Below, piece by piece: positions 8,037 to 16,954 of a stretch of 64,000 nt of DNA. Within the stretch, counting starts at the first letter, position 1; each line of letters begins with the position of its first letter. Under the pieces are notes generated by a model. It saw only the letters and a list, made by a program, of their open reading frames with translations. It made no database searches and was not told the origin of the DNA. This stretch comes from DASUCS01 sp041166385 (GTDB lineage Bacteria; Actinomycetota; Acidimicrobiia; Acidimicrobiales; JACDCH01), in contig JBEEFW010000166.1 in assembly GCA_041166385.1 (NCBI GenBank), positions 1 through 64,000 of the forward strand, in the 5' to 3' direction. The position numbers and the translations under genes are program-made.

Positions 8037-9647
8037 CTTCCGGAAGGGGAGCTTGCGGCGCTTGTCGCGGTTTGGTCGCTGTGTTTCCAGGCGCTCGCGG
8101 ATGATGGCTCGCCGGTCCTGCAGGTCACGGTACGTGAGCGTCTCGGTCGACGAGTCCAACCCGAAGCTCGCCTTCACGCCGGTCATGTCGAGCTGCCAGT
8201 CGTCAGCGTTCAGCCCGAGCTCGGCGGCGATGTGCTCGCCGTGTGTGTTGGCGAAGTGCATCGAGATGTCGGCGATCTCTCCGAAGATGTCGAGGTCCGG
8301 CGCCAACGTCGCGATGGCGCCGTCGAGGAACATCATGTTCTTGACGAACAGCATGAGCTCTTTGGGCATCCGCGCACCGATGCCGAGTAGCGCCTTCATC
8401 GTTCGCTGGATCTCGGCCACGAGCTCGTCGCCCGTCATCGTGGTGGGATCGATCGGGGGACGGTCGAGCCCGAGGTCCACGATGACGGCGTCGATGTCGG
8501 TGTCGGCCGGGAGCGCGCCGAGATCGCGCAACGCCTGCATCTGCCCTCTGATGTCGTTCATCGAGCCCGCGATGAGCAGTCGCAGCAACGCCAAGCGCTT
8601 GGCCTCGGACAGGCGGCCAGTGATGCCGAAGTCCATCAGCGCGGTGCGCCCATCGGGCTGCACGAACAGGTTCCCGCCGTGCAGATCACCGTGGAAGATG
8701 CCGTGGATCAGCGCGCCTTCCATGCCGCCGATCATGCCGGTGCGCACGACCTCGTGGGTGTCGACGCCGGCGTCCTTCATGCCGGCGACGTCTTCGAATG
8801 CGAAGCCGCTCAGCCGCTCCATGACAAGCACGCGTTTCGTGACGAGCGTGGGATGCGGGCGCGGAATCACGTAGCCGCGCTGGCCCAACAGCGCGAATGC
8901 GTGCGCGACGTCGAGCATGTTCTCGGCCTCGAGTCGGAAGTCGAGTTCTTCGACGATCGTCTCCGCGAACAGGTCGACGAGTGCGGGCGGGTTCGCAAGC
9001 GCGGCGATCGGAATCCGACCCACGAGGTGGGGAGCGACCCACGACATGACTCGGAGGTCGCGATGCACGAGGCGGTTGACCTGCGGCCGCTGCACCTTCA
9101 CGACGACTTCCTCGCCCGAGCTCAGTGTCGCGGCGTGTACCTGCGCGATCGAGGCCGCCGCCAGCGGTTGGCGGTCGAACGAACGGAACACCGATTCGAG
9201 CGGCTGGAGGAGGTCTTCTTCCACGACGCGGCGCACGACGTCGAATGTCTCGGGTGGCACTTGGTCACGGCACTTGCGGAACTCGAGGACCAAGGGCTCG
9301 GGGAAGATGCCTTCACCCGAGGAGATGATCTGGCCGAGCTTGATATAGGTCGGCCCCAGACGCTCGGCGGCGATGCGTAGGCGGCGGGAGATGTCGGCAG
9401 TCGAGGTCTCCTTGCCTCGCTCGCGCGCGCCCCAGATCGCGAGCGGCAGTCCTAGAGCTCGCAGCGTGGTGAGCATCCGGCCGACAGGCGGGACCCGCCG
9501 GTAACGAGTGAGCTCCGGAACCGATGCGTGGACGGCGATGCGGACTCGGTCGAGTCCTCGCTTCCACGTCATCTTGTCGGGCTCGACCTGCCAAGGACCG
9601 TGGTCGGTGAACGAGCCGTACTCGACGTCGGTTGAGGAGGCGGTCAC
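8034..9647 (-). CDS. ABC1/UbiB-family atypical kinase
   Basis: The 537-aa protein belongs to the ABC1/UbiB/ADCK atypical kinase family, linked elsewhere to quinone synthesis and lipid homeostasis. The KxGQ motif is present (IKLGQIISS), then the Ala-rich loop AAASIAQVHAA that replaces the P-loop, the lysine in VVVKVQRP, the catalytic HGDLHGGN and the DFG equivalent LMDFGITG. The sequence downstream of the kinase core is helical. GTG 9647 is chosen because nothing upstream looks conserved; a clear SD is missing. It diverges from the PEP-utilising-type gene at 9715. Confidence 0.9.
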   Translation of the reverse strand: MTASSTDVEYGSFTDHGPWQVEPDKMTWKRGLDRVRIAVHASVPELTRYRRVPPVGRMLTTLRALGLPLAIWGARERGKETSTADISRRLRIAAERLGPTYIKLGQIISSGEGIFPEPLVLEFRKCRDQVPPETFDVVRRVVEEDLLQPLESVFRSFDRQPLAAASIAQVHAATLSSGEEVVVKVQRPQVNRLVHRDLRVMSWVAPHLVGRIPIAALANPPALVDLFAETIVEELDFRLEAENMLDVAHAFALLGQRGYVIPRPHPTLVTKRVLVMERLSGFAFEDVAGMKDAGVDTHEVVRTGMIGGMEGALIHGIFHGDLHGGNLFVQPDGRTALMDFGITGRLSEAKRLALLRLLIAGSMNDIRGQMQALRDLGALPADTDIDAVIVDLGLDRPPIDPTTMTGDELVAEIQRTMKALLGIGARMPKELMLFVKNMMFLDGAIATLAPDLDIFGEIADISMHFANTHGEHIAAELGLNADDWQLDMTGVKASFGLDSSTETLTYRDLQDRRAIIRERLETQRPNRDKRRKLPFRK

Positions 9648-9714
9648 GACCGATCCAGTCTCGCCGTGAGGGCTACGCTCCCGCCACTTCACACGCTCAT
9701 CAAAGGGGGCCGGC

Positions 9715-11370
9715 GTGATCGATCGGTGGATCGTCGATTCGAAACCCAGCACTCGCTATCCGATCTTCACTCGGGGAAATGTCGGCGAGGTGTTCCCTGA
9801 TCCGGTCGCGCCACTGACAGGCGACATGATCACCTTCGGTGCGGAGCTTGGCTGGCGTGACGCGCTCGAGCGCTTCGGTGCCTTCGACCACGCCGAGTTC
9901 GCCGACGACAACAACGAGATCGTGGGCGTGTTCGGTGGCTACTGCTACCTCAACGTGTCCGCATCGCGGATCCTCGGTGTCCGCACGCCTGGCCTCACAC
10001 CGGAGTCGATCGACTTCCAGCTCTGGGGCGAGCAACCTGGCGTACCCCCGTACGCGGCGCAGCCCACGGACGAGAGCCCGTCGCACACCGAGCGCATCAT
10101 GCAGACGCTCGGCTGGGTGCTCACGGCAGACGGCCTCCCAGAACTTGCGGCCGACGAGGAGATGCTCAACGACCTGCGCGACAGCCGACCCGATCTCACG
10201 CAGCTCAGTGAGCGTGACCTCGTCGATCGCGTGCGCACCCTCATTGAAGGGAGGTTCCGGACGCTCTTCGCGCACCACCTGTTCACGACGTACTGCTCGA
10301 CCGTGCCGGTTGGCATCATCCAACAGGTGTGCGCCGCGGTCGGCCGCCCGACCGACATGCTCAAGCTGATGGCGGGCGTGGGCGACGTCGAGTCCGCCGC
10401 ACCGAGCTATGCGATGTGGGAGTTGTCGCGACTCGATCCTGACAGTGACGAGTTCAAGGTCGGCTTTGCCGAGTTCGTCAACTCGTATGGCGCGCGCGGG
10501 CCGAATGAATGGGAGGCGCGTTCGCCCACCTGGGAGACCGACCCTGATCTCGCGTTGGTGGCGATCGCGCAGATGCGTCGGACCCCCGACGCCGCGTCCC
10601 CTCTGGGTCACCAGGCCGAGCGCGCCGCGGAGCGCGAGCAGGTCGGCGCCGAGATCGCCGCGATGCTCGAAGGCGATCCGGAGACGCAAGGCCAATTCCT
10701 CGCGGCGCTGCGGGCGGCGACGATCTTCCTTGCGGGACGGGAGCGTTCGAAGACGAACGCGATCAGGCTCATCCACGAGATGCGCCTAGCGATGTACGAG
10801 CTCGGCCGCCGCTATGTCGACCGCGGCGTGTTCGATGCTCCGAACAACTTCGGGATGGCGCGTTGGGACGAACTCGACCAGCTCGTCGCGGACCCGGGCT
10901 CCCTCACGGAGACGCTGCGCCAGCGGGATCGCGATTACGCCGACCTCGTACGCGTCGAGCCGCCGTTCGTGTTCGAAGGCTCGCCACCTCCGGTGTCGAC
11001 GTGGCCAGCGCGGGGCGGTCGTCCCGTCGCAGTAGCGAACGCCGGCGACGTGTTGCAAGGGATGCCCGGTTGTCCGGGAATCTCCCGTGGCACAGCGCGC
11101 GTCGTGCTCGACTCGCACGACCCCACGGCGCTCGAACCGGGCGACGTGCTCGTCGCGCCGATCACGGATCCGTCGTGGACGCCGTTGTTCGTCCCCGCGT
11201 CCGGGGTCATCGTCGACGTCGGCGCGCCGCTCAGCCACGCGATCATCGTCAGCCGCGAGCTCGGCATCCCGTGCGTGGTCTCGGTCACTGATGCCACCCG
11301 CCGTATCCCCGACGGCGCGACGGTCGAGGTCAACGGCGACACCGGCACGGTCACCGTCATCTCCACCTGA
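9715..11370 (+). CDS. PEP-utilising-enzyme-like protein with phosphohistidine domain
   Basis: The C-terminal 90 residues form a PEP-utilising mobile (phosphohistidine) domain: GCPGISRGTARV, then GAPLSHAIIVSRELGIP with the His that carries phosphate in PEP synthase, PPDK and rifampin phosphotransferase. The first 440 residues are mostly helical and look like the linker part of PEP-synthase-like proteins. The N-terminal ATP-grasp domain is absent, so by itself it cannot make a phosphohistidine from ATP in the standard way. It has 551 aa; GTG 9715 follows AAAGGGGG. The CoA-transferase gene begins 1 nt after its stop, so the two are probably co-transcribed. Confidence 0.82.
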   Translation: MIDRWIVDSKPSTRYPIFTRGNVGEVFPDPVAPLTGDMITFGAELGWRDALERFGAFDHAEFADDNNEIVGVFGGYCYLNVSASRILGVRTPGLTPESIDFQLWGEQPGVPPYAAQPTDESPSHTERIMQTLGWVLTADGLPELAADEEMLNDLRDSRPDLTQLSERDLVDRVRTLIEGRFRTLFAHHLFTTYCSTVPVGIIQQVCAAVGRPTDMLKLMAGVGDVESAAPSYAMWELSRLDPDSDEFKVGFAEFVNSYGARGPNEWEARSPTWETDPDLALVAIAQMRRTPDAASPLGHQAERAAEREQVGAEIAAMLEGDPETQGQFLAALRAATIFLAGRERSKTNAIRLIHEMRLAMYELGRRYVDRGVFDAPNNFGMARWDELDQLVADPGSLTETLRQRDRDYADLVRVEPPFVFEGSPPPVSTWPARGGRPVAVANAGDVLQGMPGCPGISRGTARVVLDSHDPTALEPGDVLVAPITDPSWTPLFVPASGVIVDVGAPLSHAIIVSRELGIPCVVSVTDATRRIPDGATVEVNGDTGTVTVIST

Positions 11371-11371
11371 C

Positions 11372-12535
11372 ATGGAAGGACCGCTCACCGGGATTCGCGT
11401 TGTCGAGCTGGGCGTGTGGGTCGCCGGTCCCGCCGCCGGCGGGATCGCCGCCGACTGGGGTGCCGACGTGATCAAGGTCGAAGCGCCATCCGGTGACCCG
11501 ATGCGGCGGATGCTCGCGGTGACCGGCGGCGGGGGCGCCGACCTGCCGAGCCCGCCGTTCGACCTCGACAACCGAGGCAAGCGTTCCGTGGTGCTCGAGC
11601 TCGACACCGACGACGGTCGGGTGGCGATGCACAAGCTGCTGGCGACGGCGGACGTGTTCCTCACCAACCTGCGGCCCGATGCCGTCGATCGTCTCGGGCT
11701 CGGTCCCGAGACCGTCCGGAGCGCACATCCGCAACTGATCTACGCCAGCGTGACCGGGTACGGACGCGAGGGTCCCGACACGTGGCGCGCCGGCTACGAC
11801 GTCGGCGCGTTCTGGGCGCGTTCGGGACTGGCCGCGCTCGCGGTGCCGACCGACGCGCCCCAACAGGGCTTCCGCGGCGGCGTCGGCGACCACATCACGG
11901 CGATCACGACCCTGTCCGGGATCCTCGGTGCGCTGATCCAACGGCAGCGCACCGGCGAGGGCGCGCTGGTGGAGACGTCGCTGTTGCGGACGGGCATCTA
12001 CTGCCTCGGTTGGGATCTCGGAATCCGACTCCGCTTCGACAAGCTGGGGGACTCCGCGCCGCGGACGCAGCAGACCAATCCGATGATCAACGTGTACCGA
12101 ACCGCGGACGCGAAGTGGTTCTGGTTGCTCGGCGTGGAAGCCGATCGCCTCTGGCCCAAACTGCTCGCGGCCATCGAGCGCAAGGAGTGGGGTGACGACG
12201 ATCGCTTCCGCACCGCGCGCGATCGCAGGCACAACTGCGAAGCGTTGATCGCGCTGCTCGATGACCTCTTCGCGACGAAGACCCGCGACGGGTGGACCGC
12301 ACGCTTCGACGAGCACGATGTCTGGTGGGCGCCGGTCAACACGGCCGACGACGTGATCGCCGATCCGCAAGCGATCGCCGCGGGCGCCTTCGTCGACGTG
12401 CCGTCTGCCGCCGGTTCGAGTGCGCACAAAGCGGTCGCCTCTCCCGTGCGCTTCGGCACCGGGGAGACCGGTCCCCAACGGGGCGTGCCCGCGCTCGGGG
12501 AGCACACCGAGGAAGTGTTGCGCGAGCTCAGCTGA
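11372..12535 (+). CDS. Family III CoA transferase (CaiB/BaiF)
   Basis: This 387-aa protein is a CaiB/BaiF family III CoA transferase. The start LTGIRVVELGVWVAGPAAG and the following ADWGADVIKVEAPSGDPMR are typical CoA-binding segments; LRPDAVDRLGLGPE and the Gly-rich FRGGVGDH region follow. Members move CoA between carboxylic acids or racemise 2-methylacyl-CoA; which one is not clear here. It is directly downstream of the PEP-utilising-type gene and ends at a strong hairpin shared with the convergent enoyl-CoA hydratase gene. Confidence 0.87.
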   Translation: MEGPLTGIRVVELGVWVAGPAAGGIAADWGADVIKVEAPSGDPMRRMLAVTGGGGADLPSPPFDLDNRGKRSVVLELDTDDGRVAMHKLLATADVFLTNLRPDAVDRLGLGPETVRSAHPQLIYASVTGYGREGPDTWRAGYDVGAFWARSGLAALAVPTDAPQQGFRGGVGDHITAITTLSGILGALIQRQRTGEGALVETSLLRTGIYCLGWDLGIRLRFDKLGDSAPRTQQTNPMINVYRTADAKWFWLLGVEADRLWPKLLAAIERKEWGDDDRFRTARDRRHNCEALIALLDDLFATKTRDGWTARFDEHDVWWAPVNTADDVIADPQAIAAGAFVDVPSAAGSSAHKAVASPVRFGTGETGPQRGVPALGEHTEEVLRELS

Positions 12536-12538
12536 TCG

Positions 12539-12586
12539 TTTTGACAGTACGGGCAACACAAAACTGTGTTGCCCGTACTGTCAAAA
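12539..12586. terminator. Bidirectional hairpin, 22-bp perfect stem
   Basis: Positions 12539-12560 and 12565-12586 are perfect inverted repeats separated by the loop AAAC. The stem begins TTTTGACAG and ends CTGTCAAAA, so each strand leaves the hairpin with a short T run. It sits between convergent genes and includes the stop codon of the enoyl-CoA hydratase gene. Confidence 0.85.
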
Positions 12587-13414
12587 GCCCTGGAAGTGTG
12601 GTGGGCGCTTCTCTTGCCACGCGGCCACGCCCTCGCGGAAGTCGGGTTCGGTGGCCATGCGTTCGAGCAGCCGCTCCGACTCCGCGACGGCAGTGCCGAC
12701 ATCGCCGTGCAGGTCGGCGTAGAGCTGCCGTTTGCTCTCGCGGAGCGACGAGGGGCTGATGTCTGTCGCCAGCATGCGGGCGTAGTCGAGCGTCGCCGTC
12801 ATCAGCTCGCCCGGTGGCAGCACGCGGTTGACGAGCCCGATGCGCTCGCCCTCCTCGGCGAGCACGACTCGCGACGAGAACAAGATGTCCGCCGCGTGGC
12901 CGATGCCGACGAGGCGGGGCAACACCCATGACAGTCCGTATTCCGCGGGCAGCCCGAGACGAGCATTTGCGGTCGTGAGCTTGGCGCCGGCGGCGGCGAA
13001 TCGGATGTCGCAGTAGCACGCAAGCACGAGACCGACGCCGGCGGCGGGGCCGTTCACGGCGGCGATCACCGGCTTGGGAATGCCGTAGTGAAACGCGAAG
13101 GCGTGGTCGAACTCTGCCCGTACGCCGTAGCCGGGGTTTGCGAGCGTGGTCGCGTCGACGCCGGCGTCGTAGGAGCCGCGTTCGACGTGACCATCGAGTG
13201 CGGCCGTGTCGGCGCCTGCGCAGAACGCCCGCCCCGCGCCTGTCACGACCACGACGCGCACGGCGTCGTCTCGCTCCGCCTCCGCGAGCACCCACCGGTA
13301 CTCGGTGTGCATCCGACCGGTCCAGGCGTTCATCCGCTCGGGACGGTTCAGCGTCACGAGCGCGACGCCCCCTTCGACCAGGTAGTGCACGACTTTCAGA
13401 TCGGCGTGTTCCAT
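12581..13414 (-). CDS. Enoyl-CoA hydratase/isomerase (crotonase family)
   Basis: This is a 277-aa crotonase-fold protein. The oxyanion-hole segments are GAGRAFCAGAD (near residue 60) and NGPAAGVGLVLACYCDI (near 120). At the position of the second catalytic Glu there is LPAEYGLSW, with Glu retained, which suits hydratase or isomerase activity on an enoyl-CoA. The C-terminus (DFREGVAAWQEKRPPHF) is the usual trimerisation tail. ATG 13414 directly follows the stop of cysQ (TAAATG), so the two genes are co-directional and abut, although their functions look unrelated. Confidence 0.9.
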   Translation of the reverse strand: MEHADLKVVHYLVEGGVALVTLNRPERMNAWTGRMHTEYRWVLAEAERDDAVRVVVVTGAGRAFCAGADTAALDGHVERGSYDAGVDATTLANPGYGVRAEFDHAFAFHYGIPKPVIAAVNGPAAGVGLVLACYCDIRFAAAGAKLTTANARLGLPAEYGLSWVLPRLVGIGHAADILFSSRVVLAEEGERIGLVNRVLPPGELMTATLDYARMLATDISPSSLRESKRQLYADLHGDVGTAVAESERLLERMATEPDFREGVAAWQEKRPPHFQGF

Positions 13415-14170
13415 TTACGCGCCGATCGCGTTGATGGCCGCTTCCGTCAGCTCAGGCCGGCAGATGAGGAGATCGGGCAGCCACGGATCGGGCTGGTTGT
13501 AGACGAGGGGCCGCCCGTTGATCCGCGACGCGTGCAGCCCCGCCGCGAGAGCGACCGCGGCCGGCGCGCAGTTGTCCCACTCGTATTGACCACCGGCGTG
13601 GGCGTACACGTCCGCGTCGCCGAGCACAACGGCCATGGCCTTTGCGCCGGCGGAACCGAGGGCGATGAGCTCGCCACCGAGTGCCTCGGCGACGCGGATC
13701 GCCACCGCCGGAGGGCGCGTGCGGCTCACGATGATGCGCGGCGGTCCGTCGTGGGGCGGCGGCGGGGGAGGTGCGGGACTCGTGCTGAGGGTGATGCCGA
13801 CTGCCGGCAGCGCGACCGCGCCCGCCAGCGGCTGCCCGTTGCCGTCGACGAGCGCCACGTGGACGGCCCAGTCGCTTCGTCCGGGCTCGCCGAATTCCCT
13901 GGTGCCGTCGAGCGGATCGACGATCCAGACGCGCTCGGCCCCGAGGCGGGTGCGGTCCTCGACCCCTTCCTCGGAGAGCACCTTGTCGTCCGGGCGCAGC
14001 TCGTGGAGGGCCTCCACGATGAACCGGTGCGCGGACCAGTCGCCTTCATCCCGCAACGACCACCAGTCGTGGGCCGTGTCGCCCACGCCGGCCCGGAGTT
14101 TGAGGAGCAGCTCGCCGGCCCGCGTCGCGACATCGGTCGCAACGTCGTGGTCTGACAGGCCGGAAGGCAT
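13415..14170 (-). CDS. cysQ: 3'(2'),5'-bisphosphate nucleotidase, CysQ type
   Basis: This is a 251-aa inositol-monophosphatase-fold enzyme. Metal motif 1 is DPLDGT (WIVDPLDGTREF) and motif 2 is WDNCAPAAVA; LSEEG supplies the upstream Glu residues. CysQ proteins convert PAP or PAPS to AMP or APS. This role is strongly suggested here because the gene is divergent from cysD-cysN-cysC, which would make PAPS. An insert of consecutive prolines lies near residue 135. ATG 14170 has TAGCGT 8 nt upstream. Another inositol-phosphatase specificity cannot be excluded from sequence alone. Confidence 0.85.
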   Translation of the reverse strand: MPSGLSDHDVATDVATRAGELLLKLRAGVGDTAHDWWSLRDEGDWSAHRFIVEALHELRPDDKVLSEEGVEDRTRLGAERVWIVDPLDGTREFGEPGRSDWAVHVALVDGNGQPLAGAVALPAVGITLSTSPAPPPPPPHDGPPRIIVSRTRPPAVAIRVAEALGGELIALGSAGAKAMAVVLGDADVYAHAGGQYEWDNCAPAAVALAAGLHASRINGRPLVYNQPDPWLPDLLICRPELTEAAINAIGA

Positions 14171-14178
14171 GGGAGCGG

Positions 14179-14184
14179 ACGCTA
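14179..14184 (-). promoter_or_regulatory. -10 box of cysQ, leaderless type
   Basis: TAGCGT on the minus strand is followed by 8 nt and then the ATG of cysQ. Confidence 0.55.
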
Positions 14185-14198
14185 CCTTGCGGGAATAC

Positions 14199-14213
14199 TG
14201 ACCGATCTGGTCA
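14199..14213. promoter_or_regulatory. Dyad in the cysQ/cysD divergent region
   Basis: TGACC-GATCT-GGTCA is a 5-bp dyad with a 5-nt spacer, placed 14-28 nt before cysD and 29-43 nt before cysQ. It could bind a sulfur-responsive regulator, but no regulator gene is nearby. Confidence 0.35.
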
Positions 14214-14226
14214 ACTTTTCATTCCC

Positions 14227-15132
14227 ATGCCCTACGAGCTGTCCCACCTTCGCGCCCTCGAGGCCGAATCGATCCACATCATGCGTGAGGTCGCAGCCGA
14301 GTTCGAGCGGCCCGTGCTGCTTTTCTCCGGCGGCAAGGACTCCATCGTCATGCTGCGTCTGGCCGAAAAAGCGTTCTGGCCGGCGCGCCTGCCGTTCCCC
14401 GTCATGCACGTCGACACCGGGCACAACTTCGACGAGGTCCTTGCCTTTCGTGACGCTCGCGTCGCCGAATTGGGCGCTCGCCTCGTGGTCGCGTCGGTTC
14501 AGGAGGCAATCGACAACGGCCGCGTCGTCGAGCAGACCGGCCCCTATGCCAGCCGCAATCTCTTGCAGACGATCACGCTCCTCGATGCACTCGAGCAGTA
14601 CCGCTTCGATGCGGTCTTCGGCGGCGCTCGGCGCGACGAAGAGAAGGCCAGGGCGAAGGAGCGGGTGTTCAGCTTCCGGGACGAGTTCGGCCAGTGGGAC
14701 CCGAAGAACCAGCGGCCCGAGCTGTGGAGCCTCTACAACGGTCGCCACCGCAAGGGCGAGCACATTCGTGTGTTCCCCATCAGTAACTGGACGGAGCTCG
14801 ACATCTGGCAGTACATCGCCGACGAAGGCATAGCGATACCGAGCATCTACTACGCACACAGGCGCGAGGTGTTCCGCCGTGACGGCATGCTGCTGGCCGT
14901 CACCCCCTATGTGACGATGGTCGACGGCGAGGATCCGTTCGAGATGGTCGTCCGGTTCCGGACTGTGGGTGACGCGTCGTGCACGGGTGCCGTCGAGTCG
15001 TCTGCGGCGACGGTCGACGAAGTGATCCTCGAGGTCGCGGCGACCCGCATCACCGAGCGGGGCGCGACCCGCGCCGACGATCGCATCAGCGAATCCGGCA
15101 TGGAAGACCGCAAGCGCGAGGGCTACTTCTGA
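14227..15132 (+). CDS. cysD: Sulfate adenylyltransferase small subunit CysD
   Basis: CysD makes adenosine 5'-phosphosulfate from ATP and sulfate as the catalytic partner of the GTPase CysN. The 301-aa protein has the PP-loop FSGGKDS near residue 34, HVDTGHNF near residue 61, GGARRDEEKARAKER near residue 135 and the C-terminal DRKREGYF of the family. Its TGA overlaps the cysN ATG (TGATG). No good SD precedes ATG 14227. Confidence 0.96.
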   Translation: MPYELSHLRALEAESIHIMREVAAEFERPVLLFSGGKDSIVMLRLAEKAFWPARLPFPVMHVDTGHNFDEVLAFRDARVAELGARLVVASVQEAIDNGRVVEQTGPYASRNLLQTITLLDALEQYRFDAVFGGARRDEEKARAKERVFSFRDEFGQWDPKNQRPELWSLYNGRHRKGEHIRVFPISNWTELDIWQYIADEGIAIPSIYYAHRREVFRRDGMLLAVTPYVTMVDGEDPFEMVVRFRTVGDASCTGAVESSAATVDEVILEVAATRITERGATRADDRISESGMEDRKREGYF

Positions 15133-16388
15133 TGGAGATGCTGCGGTTCGCGACCGCGGGCTCTGTCGACGACGGCAAGTCGACGCTCATCGGCCGGCTC
15201 TTGTACGACTCGAAAGCGATCTTCGAGGATCAACTCGAATCAGTCGAACGCACGTCGCGCGAGCGAGGTGACGAATACACCAACCTGGCGCTGCTGACCG
15301 ACGGCCTGCGAGCGGAGCGCGAGCAGGGAATCACGATCGACGTCGCCTACCGGTACTTCGCGACACCGAAGCGCAAGTTCATCATCGCCGATACCCCGGG
15401 CCACATTCAGTACACGCGCAACATGGTGACGGGCGCGTCGACGGCCGACCTTGCGTTGATCCTCATCGACGCGCGGAAGGGCGTCCTCGAACAGAGCCGG
15501 CGGCATGCGTTTCTCTCGAGCCTGCTCGGCATCCCCCACCTCGTGCTGTGCGTGAACAAGATGGACCTCGTCGACTACGAGGAGGAGGTCTACGAGCGCA
15601 TCAAGGCGGAGTTCCGCGACTTCGCGATGAAGCTCGACGTGCACGACCTCACCTTCGTGCCGATCTCCGCGCTCCACGGCGACAACGTGGTGAACCGGTC
15701 GGCCAACATGCCCTGGTACGAAGGCTCGTCGTTGTTGCACCAACTCGAGGAAGTGCACATCGCGTCGGACCGCAACTTGATCGACGCCCGCTTTCCGGTG
15801 CAGTACGTGATCCGGCCTCAGTCCTCGGAGCATCACGACTATCGCGGGTACGCCGGCACGATGGCCGGCGGGGTGCTCAAGCCGGGCGACGAAGTGATCG
15901 TGTTGCCGTCGGGGTTCGTGTCGAAGGTGCGGTCGATCGACACGTTCGACGGGCCGGTCGACGAAGCGTTCTCGCCGATGTCGGTCACCATCACGCTCGA
16001 GGACGACATCGACGTCTCGCGGGGCGACATGATCTGCCGACAGCACAACCAGCCCCAAGTCGGGCAGGACCTCGACGCCACGATCTGCTGGCTGACCGAG
16101 CAGGCCCCCTTGCGGGCCGGCAACCGCTACACGCTGAAGCACACCACCCGTTCGGTGAAGGCCGTCGTCCGATCGATGCAGTACCGGCTCGACGTCAACA
16201 CGCTGCATCGTGACGACGACGTGTCTGAGTTGACCCTCAACGAGATCGGCAGGATTGCCCTGCGCACGCAGTTGCCTCTTTTCTTCGATGACTATCGCCG
16301 TAATCGCACGACGGGCAGCTTCATCCTGATCGACGACACCACCAACAACACGGTGGCGGCGGGGATGATCCTGGGCCCCACGCAGTGA
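15132..16388 (+). CDS. cysN: Sulfate adenylyltransferase GTPase subunit CysN
   Basis: CysN is the elongation-factor-like GTPase that drives APS formation by CysD. The 418-aa protein has G1 GSVDDGKST (residues about 10-18), G3 DTPGH, G4 NKMD and a G5 SAL segment, followed by two beta-barrel domains. It stops at the normal CysN end, so the APS kinase here is a separate protein and not the CysNC fusion found in mycobacteria. It overlaps cysD by the TGATG junction and cysC by 4 nt (GTGA). Confidence 0.96.
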   Translation: MEMLRFATAGSVDDGKSTLIGRLLYDSKAIFEDQLESVERTSRERGDEYTNLALLTDGLRAEREQGITIDVAYRYFATPKRKFIIADTPGHIQYTRNMVTGASTADLALILIDARKGVLEQSRRHAFLSSLLGIPHLVLCVNKMDLVDYEEEVYERIKAEFRDFAMKLDVHDLTFVPISALHGDNVVNRSANMPWYEGSSLLHQLEEVHIASDRNLIDARFPVQYVIRPQSSEHHDYRGYAGTMAGGVLKPGDEVIVLPSGFVSKVRSIDTFDGPVDEAFSPMSVTITLEDDIDVSRGDMICRQHNQPQVGQDLDATICWLTEQAPLRAGNRYTLKHTTRSVKAVVRSMQYRLDVNTLHRDDDVSELTLNEIGRIALRTQLPLFFDDYRRNRTTGSFILIDDTTNNTVAAGMILGPTQ

Positions 16389-16954
16389 GCAACATCACCT
16401 GGCATGCCGGCGTGACGCGCGACGCGCGCCTGTCGCGCGGCGCGACGGTGTGGTTCACGGGACTCTCTGGTTCGGGAAAGTCGACGGTGGCTGCGATCTG
16501 TGAGCAGCGGCTGCTCGAGGCCGGGCGTCCCGCGTATCTGCTGGATGGCGACAACCTGCGACATGGGCTGAACGGCGACCTCGGCTTTTCGGCCACCGAT
16601 CGCAGCGAGAACATCCGGCGGGTGGGCGAGGTCGCAAGGCTCTTCGCGGATGCCGGTGTCGTCGCGCTCGTTCCGGTGATCAGCCCGTACCGCGCCGATC
16701 GTGCACAGGCCCGGGCGGCGCACAGCGCGGCCGGCCTGCCGTTCTACGAAGTCTTCGTCGACACACCGATCGACGTGTGCGAGACGCGTGACCCCAAGGG
16801 TCTGTACGCCAAGGCGCGCGCGGGCGAGATCAAGGGATTCACGGGGATCGACGATCCGTACGAAGCGCCGTCGGAACCGGAGCTGCGGCTCACGCCAGAA
16901 GATGGCGCGGCCGACGCACAAGCGAGCCGAGTGCTCGCGCTGCTGGCGTTGTAG
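16385..16954 (+). CDS. cysC: Adenylylsulfate kinase CysC
   Basis: CysC phosphorylates APS to PAPS. This 189-aa protein has the Walker A motif GLSGSGKST near residue 26, LDGDNLRHGLNGDLGF near residue 53, the RSENIRRVGEVARLF segment, PYRADRAQAR and DPKGLYAKARAGEIKGFTGI near the C-terminus. GTG 16385 overlaps the cysN stop. It closes the cysDNC operon, and no reductase gene follows, so PAPS could serve sulfation or be reduced by enzymes encoded elsewhere. Confidence 0.95.
   Translation: MSNITWHAGVTRDARLSRGATVWFTGLSGSGKSTVAAICEQRLLEAGRPAYLLDGDNLRHGLNGDLGFSATDRSENIRRVGEVARLFADAGVVALVPVISPYRADRAQARAAHSAAGLPFYEVFVDTPIDVCETRDPKGLYAKARAGEIKGFTGIDDPYEAPSEPELRLTPEDGAADAQASRVLALLAL

Noticed and set aside
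9700..10776. Minus-strand frame of about 360 codons across the PEP-utilising-type gene
   Set aside because: It has no recognisable domain, is Arg/His-rich as antisense frames are in GC-rich DNA, and covers a gene with a clear phosphohistidine domain and SD.
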